Notes: generated from the sequence alone by a model not told the origin. DNA of 9,490 nt from Chloroflexota bacterium (GCA_022561675.1 JADFQT010000078.1:1-9490); one strand, 5' to 3'; positions 1 to 7,096 are shown, numbered from the stretch's first letter. Translations and numbers: made by a program.

Positions 1-2
1 AT

Positions 3-155
3 CGCAATGTCACCGAACCGGAGTCGGTGCAGCAGACCTTTGGCTTTACCCCGCGCCCCCTGGAAGGTAACATAGACTTCGTGAATTCTGTGAGATTCCG
101 GGATGGGCTGAGCATTTTATCGGGGTTCATGCCCAAGCACATTCGAGACCACTAA
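3..155 (+). CDS. NDUFA9-like NAD(P)-binding epimerase-family protein, C-terminal fragment
   Basis: The reading frame enters from outside the window and ends at TAA 153-155, giving the last 50 residues. The readable part contains QQTFGFTPRPLEGNID followed by a short tail ending MPKHIRDH. This resembles the C-terminus of atypical short-chain dehydrogenase/epimerase proteins of the complex I NDUFA9 type, where a 'TFGFTPRPLEGNI(D/E)' segment closes the substrate side of the Rossmann-fold protein. The nucleotide-binding N-terminus is not visible, so catalytic activity cannot be judged. In bacteria such proteins are usually predicted NAD(P)H-binding sugar epimerases or reductases of unknown substrate. 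The stop codon lies inside the first unit of the 20-bp tandem repeat. The gene reads in the same direction as folC and was probably closely spaced to it before the repeat expanded. Family assignment is from memory of the motif, on a short fragment. Confidence 0.65.
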   Translation, partial: RNVTEPESVQQTFGFTPRPLEGNIDFVNSVRFRDGLSILSGFMPKHIRDH

Positions 156-263
156 CGACCAGGCGAGACCACTAACGACCAGGCGAGACCACTAACGACC
201 AGGCGAGACCACTAACGACCAGGCGAGACCACTAACGACCAGGCGAGACCACTAACGATCAGG
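144..263. repeat. Six-copy 20-bp tandem repeat between the NDUFA9-like gene and folC
   Basis: The unit CGAGACCACTAACGACCAGG occurs six times head to tail (144-163, 164-183, 184-203, 204-223, 224-243, 244-263). Five copies are identical and the last has one C-to-T change (GATC for GACC). Each unit contains GACCA twice, 10 bp apart, so there is a weak 10-bp sub-period. Copy 1 supplies the upstream gene's stop codon. Copy 6 supplies the in-frame TAA bounding folC and the AGG of its ribosome binding site. Near-identity suggests recent expansion by slippage. With a single copy, the two genes would be about 15 bp apart instead of 115. Confidence 0.97.
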
Positions 264-264
264 G
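261..264 (+). promoter_or_regulatory. Ribosome binding site of folC, partly in the last repeat unit
   Basis: AGGG lies 6 nt before the TTG start. Its AGG is the last three bases of repeat copy 6, so the array directly abuts the translation signal. This site fixes the TTG as the start because no other initiator with a Shine-Dalgarno match is available. Confidence 0.6.
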
Positions 265-270
265 AAAAGA

Positions 271-1647
271 TTGGACTACCAGGAATCTATAAACCGCCTG
301 CTTTCGCTCGTAGACCACGAGCGGCGCCAACCAGTTGCTCCGCGTCAGAAGCAGATCTTTGATCTTGGGCGCATGGTCGGCTTCCTGGAGCTCTTGGGGA
401 ACCCCCACCGTTCTACTCCAACCATTCATGTAGCCGGCACCAAAGGCAAAGGCAGCACCGCGGCGTTTTGCGACGCGGTCCTGGCGGCCGCCGGCTATCG
501 AACCGGCTTTTATTCTTCACCCCATTTGCACTCTTTTTGCGAACGGATCAGGCTAGACACCGCCCCGATCTCACAGCCCAGGTTCGCCTCCCTGGTGCAA
601 GAGCTGTGGCCCCATCGGGGACAAATAGGGCGTAGTGCTGAGCTGGGCGAGGTTTCACTGTTTGAATTCATGACGGCGATGGCCTTCTGGTGCTTTTCCG
701 AGGACCGGGTGGATTTCCAAACCATTGAGGTAGGATTGGGTGGCCGCCTGGACGCCACCAACGTGGTCGAACCGGAAGTGGCGGTGATCACTTCTATTAG
801 CCTGGACCATACCAGCATTTTGGGTGATTCCCTGGAGCAAATCGCGGCGGAAAAAGCCGGAATCATCAAGCCCCAGGTCCCGGTGGTCATAGCGCCGCAG
901 CCTCCGCAAGCCCTTGAGGTAATCTTGTCAAAATGCCGGGAGCAGCGCGCCTTCCCCATCAGGCTGCCGGAAGATGTTGCTTGGAGCCTGGAAGAACACA
1001 GTATCGACGGTCAATCGCTGCGGGTCCGGGGGCGGCTGGGAGAATACTCTCTGCGAATTCCCCTCCTGGGAGCCCATCAGCTGGAAAATGCGTCGACCGC
1101 CCTGGCCGCCCTGGAAATTTTGATGGAGAAGGGATACGCTATTTCCCAAGATGCCATCAAGCAAGGATTCGCCACTGCATGCTGGCCTTGCCGCATGGAG
1201 GTGCTTTCCACGAGGCCCCTGTTGCTCGCCGACGGTGCCCATAATCCTCATTCGATCGGCGTATTATTGAGGTCCTTGCCCGAATATCTGAGCTTTCGGC
1301 GGATAGTCCTGATTGTCGGTTTTTCCAGGGATAAGCAGATTTCCGAAATGGTGAACCTATTGGCTCAGCAGGGCAACCCAGTGTATGCTACCCGTTCAAG
1401 ACATCCCCGGTCGGTTCCTCCCGATGAATTGGGGGAAATGTTTAGAGATCGGGGAGTGGCGTCCGTCGCGGAGACTGAAACGGTGGACGATGCGTTGAGC
1501 CTGGCGCGACAGGCAGCTGGTCCGGAAGACCTGATTTTGGGGATAGGATCGCTCTTTGTGGCGGCCGAACTTCGGGAAGCGGTGCTGGGTATCGAGCCGG
1601 AGCTATATCCAGACCTGCTGCCGGCTGTCAAACCGCAGGCTCGGTGA
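271..1647 (+). CDS. folC: Bifunctional folylpolyglutamate synthase / dihydrofolate synthase
   Basis: FolC is a cytoplasmic Mur-ligase-family enzyme. It adds glutamate to dihydropteroate and/or extends the gamma-linked polyglutamate tail of folates, using ATP. The 458-aa length is normal. The P-loop GTKGKGS is at residues 56-62, followed by the FYSSPHLHSFCERI folate-site segment (80-93), EVGLGGRLDATN (153-164), SLDHTSILG (177-185), AEKAGIIKP (193-201, with the lysine usually carbamylated in this family) and ADGAHNPHS (320-328) opening the C-terminal domain. The start is TTG at 271: an in-frame TAA in the last tandem repeat (253-255) blocks anything upstream, AGGG at 261-264 sits 6 nt before it, and the next ATG would remove 34 residues just before the P-loop. 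A TTG start with part of its ribosome binding site in a variable repeat may tune expression (inference). fabF follows after 53 bp in the same direction, probably co-transcribed. Whether both activities are present cannot be read from the sequence. Confidence 0.95.
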   Translation: MDYQESINRLLSLVDHERRQPVAPRQKQIFDLGRMVGFLELLGNPHRSTPTIHVAGTKGKGSTAAFCDAVLAAAGYRTGFYSSPHLHSFCERIRLDTAPISQPRFASLVQELWPHRGQIGRSAELGEVSLFEFMTAMAFWCFSEDRVDFQTIEVGLGGRLDATNVVEPEVAVITSISLDHTSILGDSLEQIAAEKAGIIKPQVPVVIAPQPPQALEVILSKCREQRAFPIRLPEDVAWSLEEHSIDGQSLRVRGRLGEYSLRIPLLGAHQLENASTALAALEILMEKGYAISQDAIKQGFATACWPCRMEVLSTRPLLLADGAHNPHSIGVLLRSLPEYLSFRRIVLIVGFSRDKQISEMVNLLAQQGNPVYATRSRHPRSVPPDELGEMFRDRGVASVAETETVDDALSLARQAAGPEDLILGIGSLFVAAELREAVLGIEPELYPDLLPAVKPQAR

Positions 1648-1700
1648 AACAGGGTAATTTAGGGTATTGATGAGTACGACACTCATACGGCGGCTAAACA

Positions 1701-2945
1701 ATGGTTGACACCAGGGTGGTCATCACCGGCATGGGGGCAATTACCCCCTTGGGAGAGACTCCGGAAAAATTCTGGTCTCACCTTTTGGCGGGCAAGTCCG
1801 GCATCGGTCCGATGACCCTTTGCGATCCCACGGGTTATCCCTGCCGCATTGCTGGCGAGGTTAAAAGCTTCGACCCAGCCCAGTACGTAGGCACCCGGGA
1901 GGCCCGCCGCATGGCCCGTTTTTCCCAGTTGGCGGTGGCCGCAGCCCTCACCGGAGTGGAGGCCGCCCATCTGGATATGGCCAAAGAAGACCCCTACCGA
2001 GTGGGAGTGATCTTGGGCAACGGCAACGGCGGCTTTCCTGAGCTTGAGGATAACTGCCGTATCCTGGCGGAAAAGGGCGGCATGCGGATGTCTCCCTATT
2101 TCTTCCCCATGGTACTACCCAATATGGCGGCGGCTAACGTTGGCCACTTCGTAGGAGCCAAGGGTTACAACTCAACCTGCTCCACCGCCTGCGCCGCCTC
2201 AAACCAGGCGATGGGAGAGGCGTTGCTAGCCATTAGGCGTGGAATGGCGGACGTGGTGCTGGCCGGCGGCACCGAGGCCGGTATCAGCCAGCTGGGTTTG
2301 GCCGGATTCGCGGTGATGCGGGCCCTAAGCACCAACAACGAGGACCCAGAAAGGGCCAGCCGGCCCTTTGACGCGGGACGAGACGGCTTTGTCCCTTCCG
2401 AAGGCTCGGTGATTCTGATAATGGAATCCCTGGACCACGCCTTGCGGAGAGAGGCGACTATCCTGGCCGAGCTGGTCGGTTTTGGCTGCACCTCCGACGC
2501 CGGTCATCTGGTTCAGCCGGAAGAGTCCGGGGATAGTGCAGCCAAGGCTATGAAGCTGGCCCTGGCGGATGCGGGAGTAGCCGAAGGAGAGGTGGATTAC
2601 ATCAACGCTCACGGCACCTCCACCCCGCTAAACGACGCGATTGAGACCTTGGCCATCAAGCAAAGGTTCGGGGAACTGGCCTACCACATCCCCATCAGCT
2701 CCACCAAGTCGATGATCGGTCACTCATTGGGCGCTGCCGGCGCGCTGGAAGCGGCGGCATGCGTAAAGAGCATAACCGACGGGATGATTCACCCCACCAT
2801 TAATTATCAGGTTCCCGACCCACTGTGCGATCTGGACTATGTTCCCAACAAGGCCCGGAAAAAGAGCGTAAGGGTCGTTCTCTCCAACGCCTTTGGCTTC
2901 GGTGGTCAGAACGCCTGCCTGGTTTTCCGGAAGTTCGAGGAATAG
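1701..2945 (+). CDS. fabF: 3-oxoacyl-[acyl-carrier-protein] synthase II
   Basis: FabF is the condensing enzyme of type II fatty-acid synthesis. It joins malonyl-ACP to an acyl group with loss of CO2, in the cytoplasm. The 414-aa length is typical and the whole thiolase fold is recognisable: RVVITGMGAITPLG at the N-terminus, the nucleophile Cys164 in STACAASN, His304 in NAHGTSTP, Lys336 in SSTKSMIGH, His341 in the same motif, and the glycine-rich NAFGFGGQN near the end with gatekeeper Phe400. RALSTNNEDPERASRPFD (207-224) is typical of FabF/FabB. The start is ATG 1701; the preceding CGGCGG is only a weak ribosome binding site. No other fab or acpP gene is visible nearby, so FabF rather than a polyketide ketosynthase is inferred from length and sequence. 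It lies 53 bp after folC, probably in the same transcript, and ends at a strong hairpin. Confidence 0.95.
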   Translation: MVDTRVVITGMGAITPLGETPEKFWSHLLAGKSGIGPMTLCDPTGYPCRIAGEVKSFDPAQYVGTREARRMARFSQLAVAAALTGVEAAHLDMAKEDPYRVGVILGNGNGGFPELEDNCRILAEKGGMRMSPYFFPMVLPNMAAANVGHFVGAKGYNSTCSTACAASNQAMGEALLAIRRGMADVVLAGGTEAGISQLGLAGFAVMRALSTNNEDPERASRPFDAGRDGFVPSEGSVILIMESLDHALRREATILAELVGFGCTSDAGHLVQPEESGDSAAKAMKLALADAGVAEGEVDYINAHGTSTPLNDAIETLAIKQRFGELAYHIPISSTKSMIGHSLGAAGALEAAACVKSITDGMIHPTINYQVPDPLCDLDYVPNKARKKSVRVVLSNAFGFGGQNACLVFRKFEE

Positions 2946-2991
2946 GCAAGCCTTAAGCCATCGCCCGGCAGGGATCGTCACCAGCATAAGT

Positions 2992-3021
2992 AATGGCCGG
3001 AGGGAATTCCCTCCGGCCATT
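2992..3021. terminator. Perfect 30-bp inverted repeat after fabF, probable bidirectional terminator
   Basis: The arms AATGGCCGGAGGGAA (2992-3006) and TTCCCTCCGGCCATT (3007-3021) are exact reverse complements. As RNA this gives a stable GC-rich stem capped by an AATT loop. It lies 46 bp after the fabF stop and between convergent genes. No T-run follows on either strand, so it is not a textbook intrinsic terminator; an RNA 3'-end stabiliser or protein-binding site is also possible. Confidence 0.6.
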
Positions 3022-3040
3022 GGCATTCCAGAAACTTCAC

Positions 3041-3064
3041 CGGCTGTGCTACCTAAAGCAGCCG
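3041..3064. terminator. Second hairpin between the convergent genes
   Basis: CGGCTGTGCT (3041-3050) pairs with AGCAGCCG (3057-3064) around an ACCTAA loop, with one bulged base. It lies 25 bp after the stop of the leftward SWIM-domain gene. There is no T-run. It could end that transcript, but the evidence is only position and pairing. Confidence 0.35.
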
Positions 3065-3089
3065 TCTATCGGGCAGGCGTCTATGAGAT

Positions 3090-3344
3090 TTAAGTGGATT
3101 CGACGGCAGCCTTTTCGGTACTCAGCACGTCCTCCAAAATACGCTGGAGGGCCATGGTGTGGCTGCAGACGCCTCGGGTAGTAAAAAAGAGGCATTGGCA
3201 GAACCAGTTGCCAGAGTCGAAGGCGACTTCGTAGATGTTGTGCTTGCCGTCGAAGATGGCCTTGAAGCTGGTGACGCTAACCCGCTCCGTCTCCTCGGCG
3301 TATTTCCTGGCCTTGTCAACTTTGCCGATGATGCTAGAATCCAT
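3090..3344 (-). CDS. Small free-standing SWIM zinc-finger protein
   Basis: This 84-aa protein carries a single recognisable element, a SWIM-type zinc finger: Cys49-x-Cys51-x8-Cys60-x-His62 in NWFCQCLFFTTRGVCSHTMA, preceded by a short beta-rich stretch (FKAIFDGKHNIYEVAF). SWIM fingers bind zinc and are associated with DNA, RNA or protein interaction; in bacteria they are best known from SWI2/SNF2 helicases and from MuDR-like transposases in other lineages. Here the finger stands alone with a charged N-terminus and no helicase domain, so the function is unknown. ATG 3344 is favoured by an AAGGAGGG ribosome binding site 4 nt upstream and a good promoter. It is divergent from alaS and convergent with fabF, so it is probably a single-gene transcript. 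It looks complete rather than a remnant: strong signals, no frameshift, an ordinary stop. Confidence 0.82.
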   Translation of the reverse strand: MDSSIIGKVDKARKYAEETERVSVTSFKAIFDGKHNIYEVAFDSGNWFCQCLFFTTRGVCSHTMALQRILEDVLSTEKAAVEST

Positions 3345-3348
3345 CTAC

Positions 3349-3356
3349 CCCTCCTT
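3349..3356 (-). promoter_or_regulatory. Strong ribosome binding site of the SWIM gene
   Basis: On the minus strand AAGGAGGG lies 4 nt before the ATG. It is the best Shine-Dalgarno match in the window and decides the start. Confidence 0.75.
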
Positions 3357-3374
3357 ACCCCAAATTACACCATA

Positions 3375-3403
3375 ATCTTAAAGTCTGCCGCCAGTCGGGT
3401 CAA
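3375..3403 (-). promoter_or_regulatory. Predicted sigma-70-type promoter of the SWIM gene
   Basis: On the minus strand there is a -35 box TTGACC (3398-3403), a 17-bp spacer, and a -10 box TAAGAT (3375-3380). Transcription would begin near 3368 and leave a leader of roughly 24 nt, which just holds the ribosome binding site. Confidence 0.55.
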
Positions 3404-3514
3404 GTAACCGCCTTGATGACAAATTTAGAATGGTGGGTCTTATTTTGCCAGTGTTTCGCTTTTTTATTTCGTGTGATAGCCGCATATCGTAACCGCAGAA
3501 GTTTGCCGGATGAA

Positions 3515-3544
3515 TTGACGTTCCGTTTCCCGGTGACTTACAAT
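3515..3544 (+). promoter_or_regulatory. Predicted promoter of alaS
   Basis: The -35 box is TTGACG (3515-3520) and the -10 box TACAAT (3539-3544, five of six consensus bases), with an 18-bp spacer. The start would be near 3551, giving a leader of about 78 nt. That is too short for a T-box, and no T-box motif is visible. Confidence 0.55.
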
Positions 3545-3628
3545 TTGGCTAACCACCACCATTAAACAATCTCCTGGGCAGCCTTTTGATGCGAGTCGAT
3601 TTGGGGCAATTGGATTGGGGTTAATTGA

Positions 3629-6586
3629 ATGAGAGGACATGAAATAAGGGATTCTTTTATTCGCTTTTTTGAAGGCAAGGGCCACCTCCATCAGCCCAGC
3701 GCCTCCCTGATACCGGCGGGCGACCCCACTCTGCTCTTCACCAGTGCCGGAATGGTGCCGTTAAAGCCCTTCTTCATGGGCGAGCAGACCCCGCCTTCCC
3801 GCCGTTTGACCAGCTATCAGAAAAGCTTTCGCACGACGGATATCGACGAGGTGGGCGACCACAAGCACCTTACCTTTTTTGAAATGCTGGGTAATTTCAG
3901 TATTGGGGACTACTTCAAAAAGGATGCCGCCTCCTTCGCCTGGGAGTTGCTCACCGAGGCATTCCATATCCCGCCCGAGCGCATTTTCGTAACCGTCCAC
4001 CTGGACGACGACGAGGCCTACGAGATTTGGCGAAATGACATCGGCGTCCCGGAAGAACGGATCTATCGCTACGGCGACAAGGACAACTGGTGGGGACCGG
4101 CCGGTACCGAAGGACCTACCGGGCCCTGCTCCGAGCTGCACTACGACGGCGGCGCCGAAAAGGGCTGCTCGGATGGGAAAATGGTCGCTCCGGACACGCT
4201 GGCCGAGTTGCAGCGCCGCGAGATCACCAGCGGCGAATCGGCCCCGGTGCCGGGTTGCCATCCCAACTGCGACTGCGAGCGGTTTGTGGAGCTGTGGAAC
4301 CTGGTTTTCATGCAGTTTTACCAGGACCCGCAGCACAACCGCACGCCCCTACCTGCGCCCAGCGTGGATACCGGCATGGGTTTGGAGCGGGCCGCCGCCG
4401 TGCTCCAGGGCAAGTCCAACATCTACGAGACCGACCTTTTTTGGCCCATTGTGCAGCGGGTTTGCGCTCTAACCGGCCAGACCTACGGCGCGGACCAGGT
4501 AAGCGACTACGCCATAAGAGTGGTCGTTGAGCACGCCCGGGCCGCATCATTTTTAATCGGCGACGGGGTAGTACCTGGCAATACCGGTCGCGGCTACGTG
4601 CTGCGGCGGATCATCCGGCGGGCCATCTTTTTTTGGCGTCAGCGTCTGGACCCACACCCGCATCTTTCGGCGGTTGCGGCGGTTGTGCGGGAAAGCATGT
4701 GGCAAGTGTATCCAGAGCTTCTGGATAATTGGCAACACATCGCGCAGGTGTTGGAGGCAGAACAAAGCCAGTTTCTAGCCAACCTTGGCGTTGGTACTGA
4801 AGTCTTTGAAAAGGCTGTCGTTAGGCAGTGCGAAGTGCTGAAAGAAAAATTGGAGGGGTCAGACTGGCGACTAAATATTGCTGACTCTCCCGTTAAGAAC
4901 TGGTGGTCGTCGTCTCTCATGCCTGACAACTTGCAGGACGCTTTGTTGGCACCACTACAAGACCTGCTCGATAGCCTGCCTCGCCCATCCCAGATCACGC
5001 AGGACCATCGGCAGCGACTGATCGAGCACACTCGTCGCATTGCGGGTAAGGCCGTTTTTATTCTCCACGACACCTACGGCTTCCCGCCGGAGCTGACCGC
5101 CGAGATCGCCCGGGAGCACGGCCTGGAGGTGGACCTGGAGGGTTTCGAGAGGGAGATGGAGGCCCAGAGGGAGCGGGCCCGAGCGGCCCAGGCCTTCAGC
5201 GGCAGCATGGAGATGCTGACCGCCTACGAGGACCTGGGGGTGGGCCAAACCCAGTTCGTTGGCTACCAGGAGCTGAAACGGGACACGGTGCTGCTGGCTA
5301 TTCTGGTGGACCCATCGGCAGGCTCAGGGCAGGCTGCGCCTCAGGGCCACGCCACGCAGGGACAGCAGGTGGAGATTGTCCTGGAGGCCACCCCCTTCTA
5401 CGCCGAGGGCGGCGGTCAGGTGGGAGATCGGGGAACCATCACCGGACCCAACGGTGTGGTCCGAATCGAAGACACCCAGAGTCCGGTGGCCGGCCTTACC
5501 GTGCATCACGGCGTGGTGGAGCGGGGTGACATTGCCCTGGGGGAAGTGGTCACCGCGGAGGTAGAGGTGTCCCGCCGGTTGGATGCCGCCCGGAACCACA
5601 GCGGCACCCACCTGCTCCACGCCGCCCTGCGCTCGGTGCTGGGCCCCCACGTGAGGCAGGCCGGTTCGCTGGTGGCGCCGGAGCGGCTGCGGTTCGACTT
5701 CAGCCACGTCAGCGCCCTCTCCCCCCAAGAGCAGCTATCGGTCCAGGGGCTGGCCAATGAGAAGGTGCGGGAGAACCTGCGGGTCAGCACCCATGAAACC
5801 AGCTACGCCGATGCGGTGAAGGAGGGTGCCCTGGCCTTCTTCGGAGACCGCTATGGCGACGTCGTGCGCGTTGTAGCCATGTCCCGCGACGACTCCTCGA
5901 CCGATCATGACCATCCTCAGCAAGCTCCCTTCAGCGTTGAGGTATGCGGCGGTACCCACGTGGCGGCCACCGGGCAGGTGGGCACTCTGTTCGTGCTGGG
6001 CGAGTCCAGCATTGGCGGCGGAATGCGCCGAATTGAGGCGGTGACCGGTCGGGCCGCGGAGGAGCTGTTTGTTGAGCAGGGAGCCCGGCTGGAAGCCCTT
6101 TCCCAGCGGCTGCAAACACCAGTGGCCGACCTGGAAGCCCGGCTGGATAGCTTCCTTCAGGACACCGAGGATCTCAGGCGCCGCCTGACCACTCTGGAGC
6201 GCAGTAGTCTCAGGAGAGAAGCCGAAGAGATGCTGGGGCGGGTCCAGGACGTGGAGGGAGTTAAGGTCGTGGCCGGCCGGACCTCGGCCGGCAGCGCCGA
6301 GGCCATGCGGGAGATGGGAGATTTTCTCAAGGGTAAGCTTTCCAGTGTGGTGGTGGTACTGGCCGCGATAGTCAACGACAACCCATTACTGGTGGCCATG
6401 GTAACCCCCGACCTGGTTACTCGCGGGCTTCACGCCGGTAACATTGCCCGGGACACGGCTCGGGTTATGGGCGGAGGCGGAGGCGGGCAGGCGGAGATGG
6501 CCCAGGCCGGGGGACGGCAGCCCGAAAAACTGGATGCCGCCCTCCAGGGAGTGCCGGAGCTGGTGCGTTCGGGGTTGCAATCCTGA
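3629..6586 (+). CDS. alaS: Alanyl-tRNA synthetase
   Basis: AlaRS charges tRNA-Ala with alanine using ATP and hydrolyses mischarged Ser/Gly-tRNA. Class II catalytic domain: residues about 1-240, with HQPSASLIPAGDPTLLFTSAG-like motif 1 and DEVGDHKHLTFFEMLGNFS (73-91), then SVDTGMGLERAAAVLQG (245-261). The tRNA-recognition domain follows (VVPGNTGRGYVLRRIIRRA, 314-332). The editing domain has AEGGGQVGD (592-600) and the zinc ligands His657, His661 (HSGTH), Cys773 and His777 (CGGTH). A coiled region and the C-terminal DHHA1 domain end in a glycine run (MGGGGGGQAEMAQAGG, 947-962). At 985 aa it is about 110 residues longer than E. coli AlaRS. The excess sits in a Cys-rich loop (172-216), a roughly 70-residue insert (391-473) and a roughly 20-residue insert (561-581). 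The reading frame is intact and all catalytic and editing motifs are present, so it should be functional. The ATG at 3629 matches the usual family N-terminus; the ribosome binding site (GGGG, 8 nt upstream) is weak. ruvX follows directly. Confidence 0.97.
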   Translation: MRGHEIRDSFIRFFEGKGHLHQPSASLIPAGDPTLLFTSAGMVPLKPFFMGEQTPPSRRLTSYQKSFRTTDIDEVGDHKHLTFFEMLGNFSIGDYFKKDAASFAWELLTEAFHIPPERIFVTVHLDDDEAYEIWRNDIGVPEERIYRYGDKDNWWGPAGTEGPTGPCSELHYDGGAEKGCSDGKMVAPDTLAELQRREITSGESAPVPGCHPNCDCERFVELWNLVFMQFYQDPQHNRTPLPAPSVDTGMGLERAAAVLQGKSNIYETDLFWPIVQRVCALTGQTYGADQVSDYAIRVVVEHARAASFLIGDGVVPGNTGRGYVLRRIIRRAIFFWRQRLDPHPHLSAVAAVVRESMWQVYPELLDNWQHIAQVLEAEQSQFLANLGVGTEVFEKAVVRQCEVLKEKLEGSDWRLNIADSPVKNWWSSSLMPDNLQDALLAPLQDLLDSLPRPSQITQDHRQRLIEHTRRIAGKAVFILHDTYGFPPELTAEIAREHGLEVDLEGFEREMEAQRERARAAQAFSGSMEMLTAYEDLGVGQTQFVGYQELKRDTVLLAILVDPSAGSGQAAPQGHATQGQQVEIVLEATPFYAEGGGQVGDRGTITGPNGVVRIEDTQSPVAGLTVHHGVVERGDIALGEVVTAEVEVSRRLDAARNHSGTHLLHAALRSVLGPHVRQAGSLVAPERLRFDFSHVSALSPQEQLSVQGLANEKVRENLRVSTHETSYADAVKEGALAFFGDRYGDVVRVVAMSRDDSSTDHDHPQQAPFSVEVCGGTHVAATGQVGTLFVLGESSIGGGMRRIEAVTGRAAEELFVEQGARLEALSQRLQTPVADLEARLDSFLQDTEDLRRRLTTLERSSLRREAEEMLGRVQDVEGVKVVAGRTSAGSAEAMREMGDFLKGKLSSVVVVLAAIVNDNPLLVAMVTPDLVTRGLHAGNIARDTARVMGGGGGGQAEMAQAGGRQPEKLDAALQGVPELVRSGLQS
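5311..5334. repeat. Possible dispersed short-repeat copy inside alaS
   Basis: The segment reads CCATCGGCAGGCTCAGGG then CAGGC. It differs at about two positions from CCTTCGACAGGCTCAGGG-type repeats that I recall as scattered through many bacterial genomes, and that often appear in predicted proteins as 'PSTGSGQA'. Here it encodes PSAGSGQA within a 20-residue extra segment at the entrance of the editing domain. The link is from memory; no second copy is in this window. Confidence 0.35.
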
Positions 6587-6594
6587 ATCTCCGG

Positions 6595-7029
6595 ATGCAA
6601 CATAACCGGAAGCGACATAAGTTGATGGGCCTGGACTTGGGCCAGCGCCGCATCGGCCTGGCCGTTTGTCACGGCACCGGCCGGCTGGTCATTCCAGCCG
6701 GGCATCTGGATCGGCAAACCCTCAAGCAGGACATCGACCGTCTGCTGGACATTGCCCGGGAGCGCCAGATCGAAGCCTTTGTGGCGGGACTGCCTTACAC
6801 ACTTGCTGGTGAAGTCGGGGCTCAGGCGAAACGGGCACAGGGATTTGTTCGGGCCCTGCGCCGGCGCACCAATCTGCCGGTCTACACCGTGGATGAGCGC
6901 TTTACGACTTATGAAGCCGAAGGACTGCTGCGTGAAGCTGGGGAGCAACCCTCAAAAAGACGGGGGTTGGTCGACGCCACCGCCGCGGCACTCATCTTGG
7001 AGCGGTTTTTGGCTGAAGAAAACCGCTAA
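6595..7029 (+). CDS. ruvX: RuvX/YqgF family RNase H-fold nuclease (putative Holliday junction resolvase)
   Basis: RuvX-family proteins have an RNase H-like fold. They are described as Holliday-junction resolvases and are also linked to 16S rRNA 5'-end maturation in E. coli (YqgF). Visible motifs: GLDLGQRRIGLAV (12-24, acidic Asp14), FVAGLPYT (62-69, matching the usual 'VVGLPL'), VDERFTT (99-105) and VDATAAALILERFL (126-139, Asp127). The length of 144 aa is normal. The start is uncertain: ATG 6595 has no Shine-Dalgarno, whereas GGAAG at 6608-6612 would serve TTG 6622 or ATG 6625, and the latter gives MGLDLG, closer to the family's usual beginning. It starts 8 to 38 bp after alaS in the same direction, so it is almost certainly co-transcribed; this pairing is common in bacteria. 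Confidence 0.92.
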   Translation: MQHNRKRHKLMGLDLGQRRIGLAVCHGTGRLVIPAGHLDRQTLKQDIDRLLDIARERQIEAFVAGLPYTLAGEVGAQAKRAQGFVRALRRRTNLPVYTVDERFTTYEAEGLLREAGEQPSKRRGLVDATAAALILERFLAEENR

Positions 7030-7096
7030 GGCCGCACTATTCCGCGAAATGCTAACTGGGGAGAAGCTATCTGGGAAAATCATATCTCGTGAGATG

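Noticed and set aside
144..263. CRISPR array
   Set aside because: The units are directly adjacent with no spacers, only 20 bp long, and no cas genes are near.
1183..1200. FolC residue change: WPCRMEVL where many family members have PGR
   Set aside because: This position also holds alanine in some known FolC proteins, so a small residue such as cysteine is not a clear defect.
1670..1686. Hairpin ATGAGT/ACTCAT between folC and fabF
   Set aside because: Only 6 bp with a 5-nt loop, no T-run, and both genes likely share a transcript; consistent with chance.
3159..3407. 82-codon open frame on the plus strand opposite the SWIM gene
   Set aside because: The minus-strand frame has the C-x-C/C-x-H motif, ribosome binding site and promoter; the plus-strand frame is its shadow.
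3551..3628. T-box or other riboswitch in the alaS leader
   Set aside because: The leader is about 78 nt, too short for a T-box, and shows no T-box sequence or strong hairpin.
7084..7095. Short palindrome ATCTC-GT-GAGAT between the convergent ruvX and nitrilase genes
   Set aside because: The 5-bp arms are too short to call a terminator, and no T-run follows.
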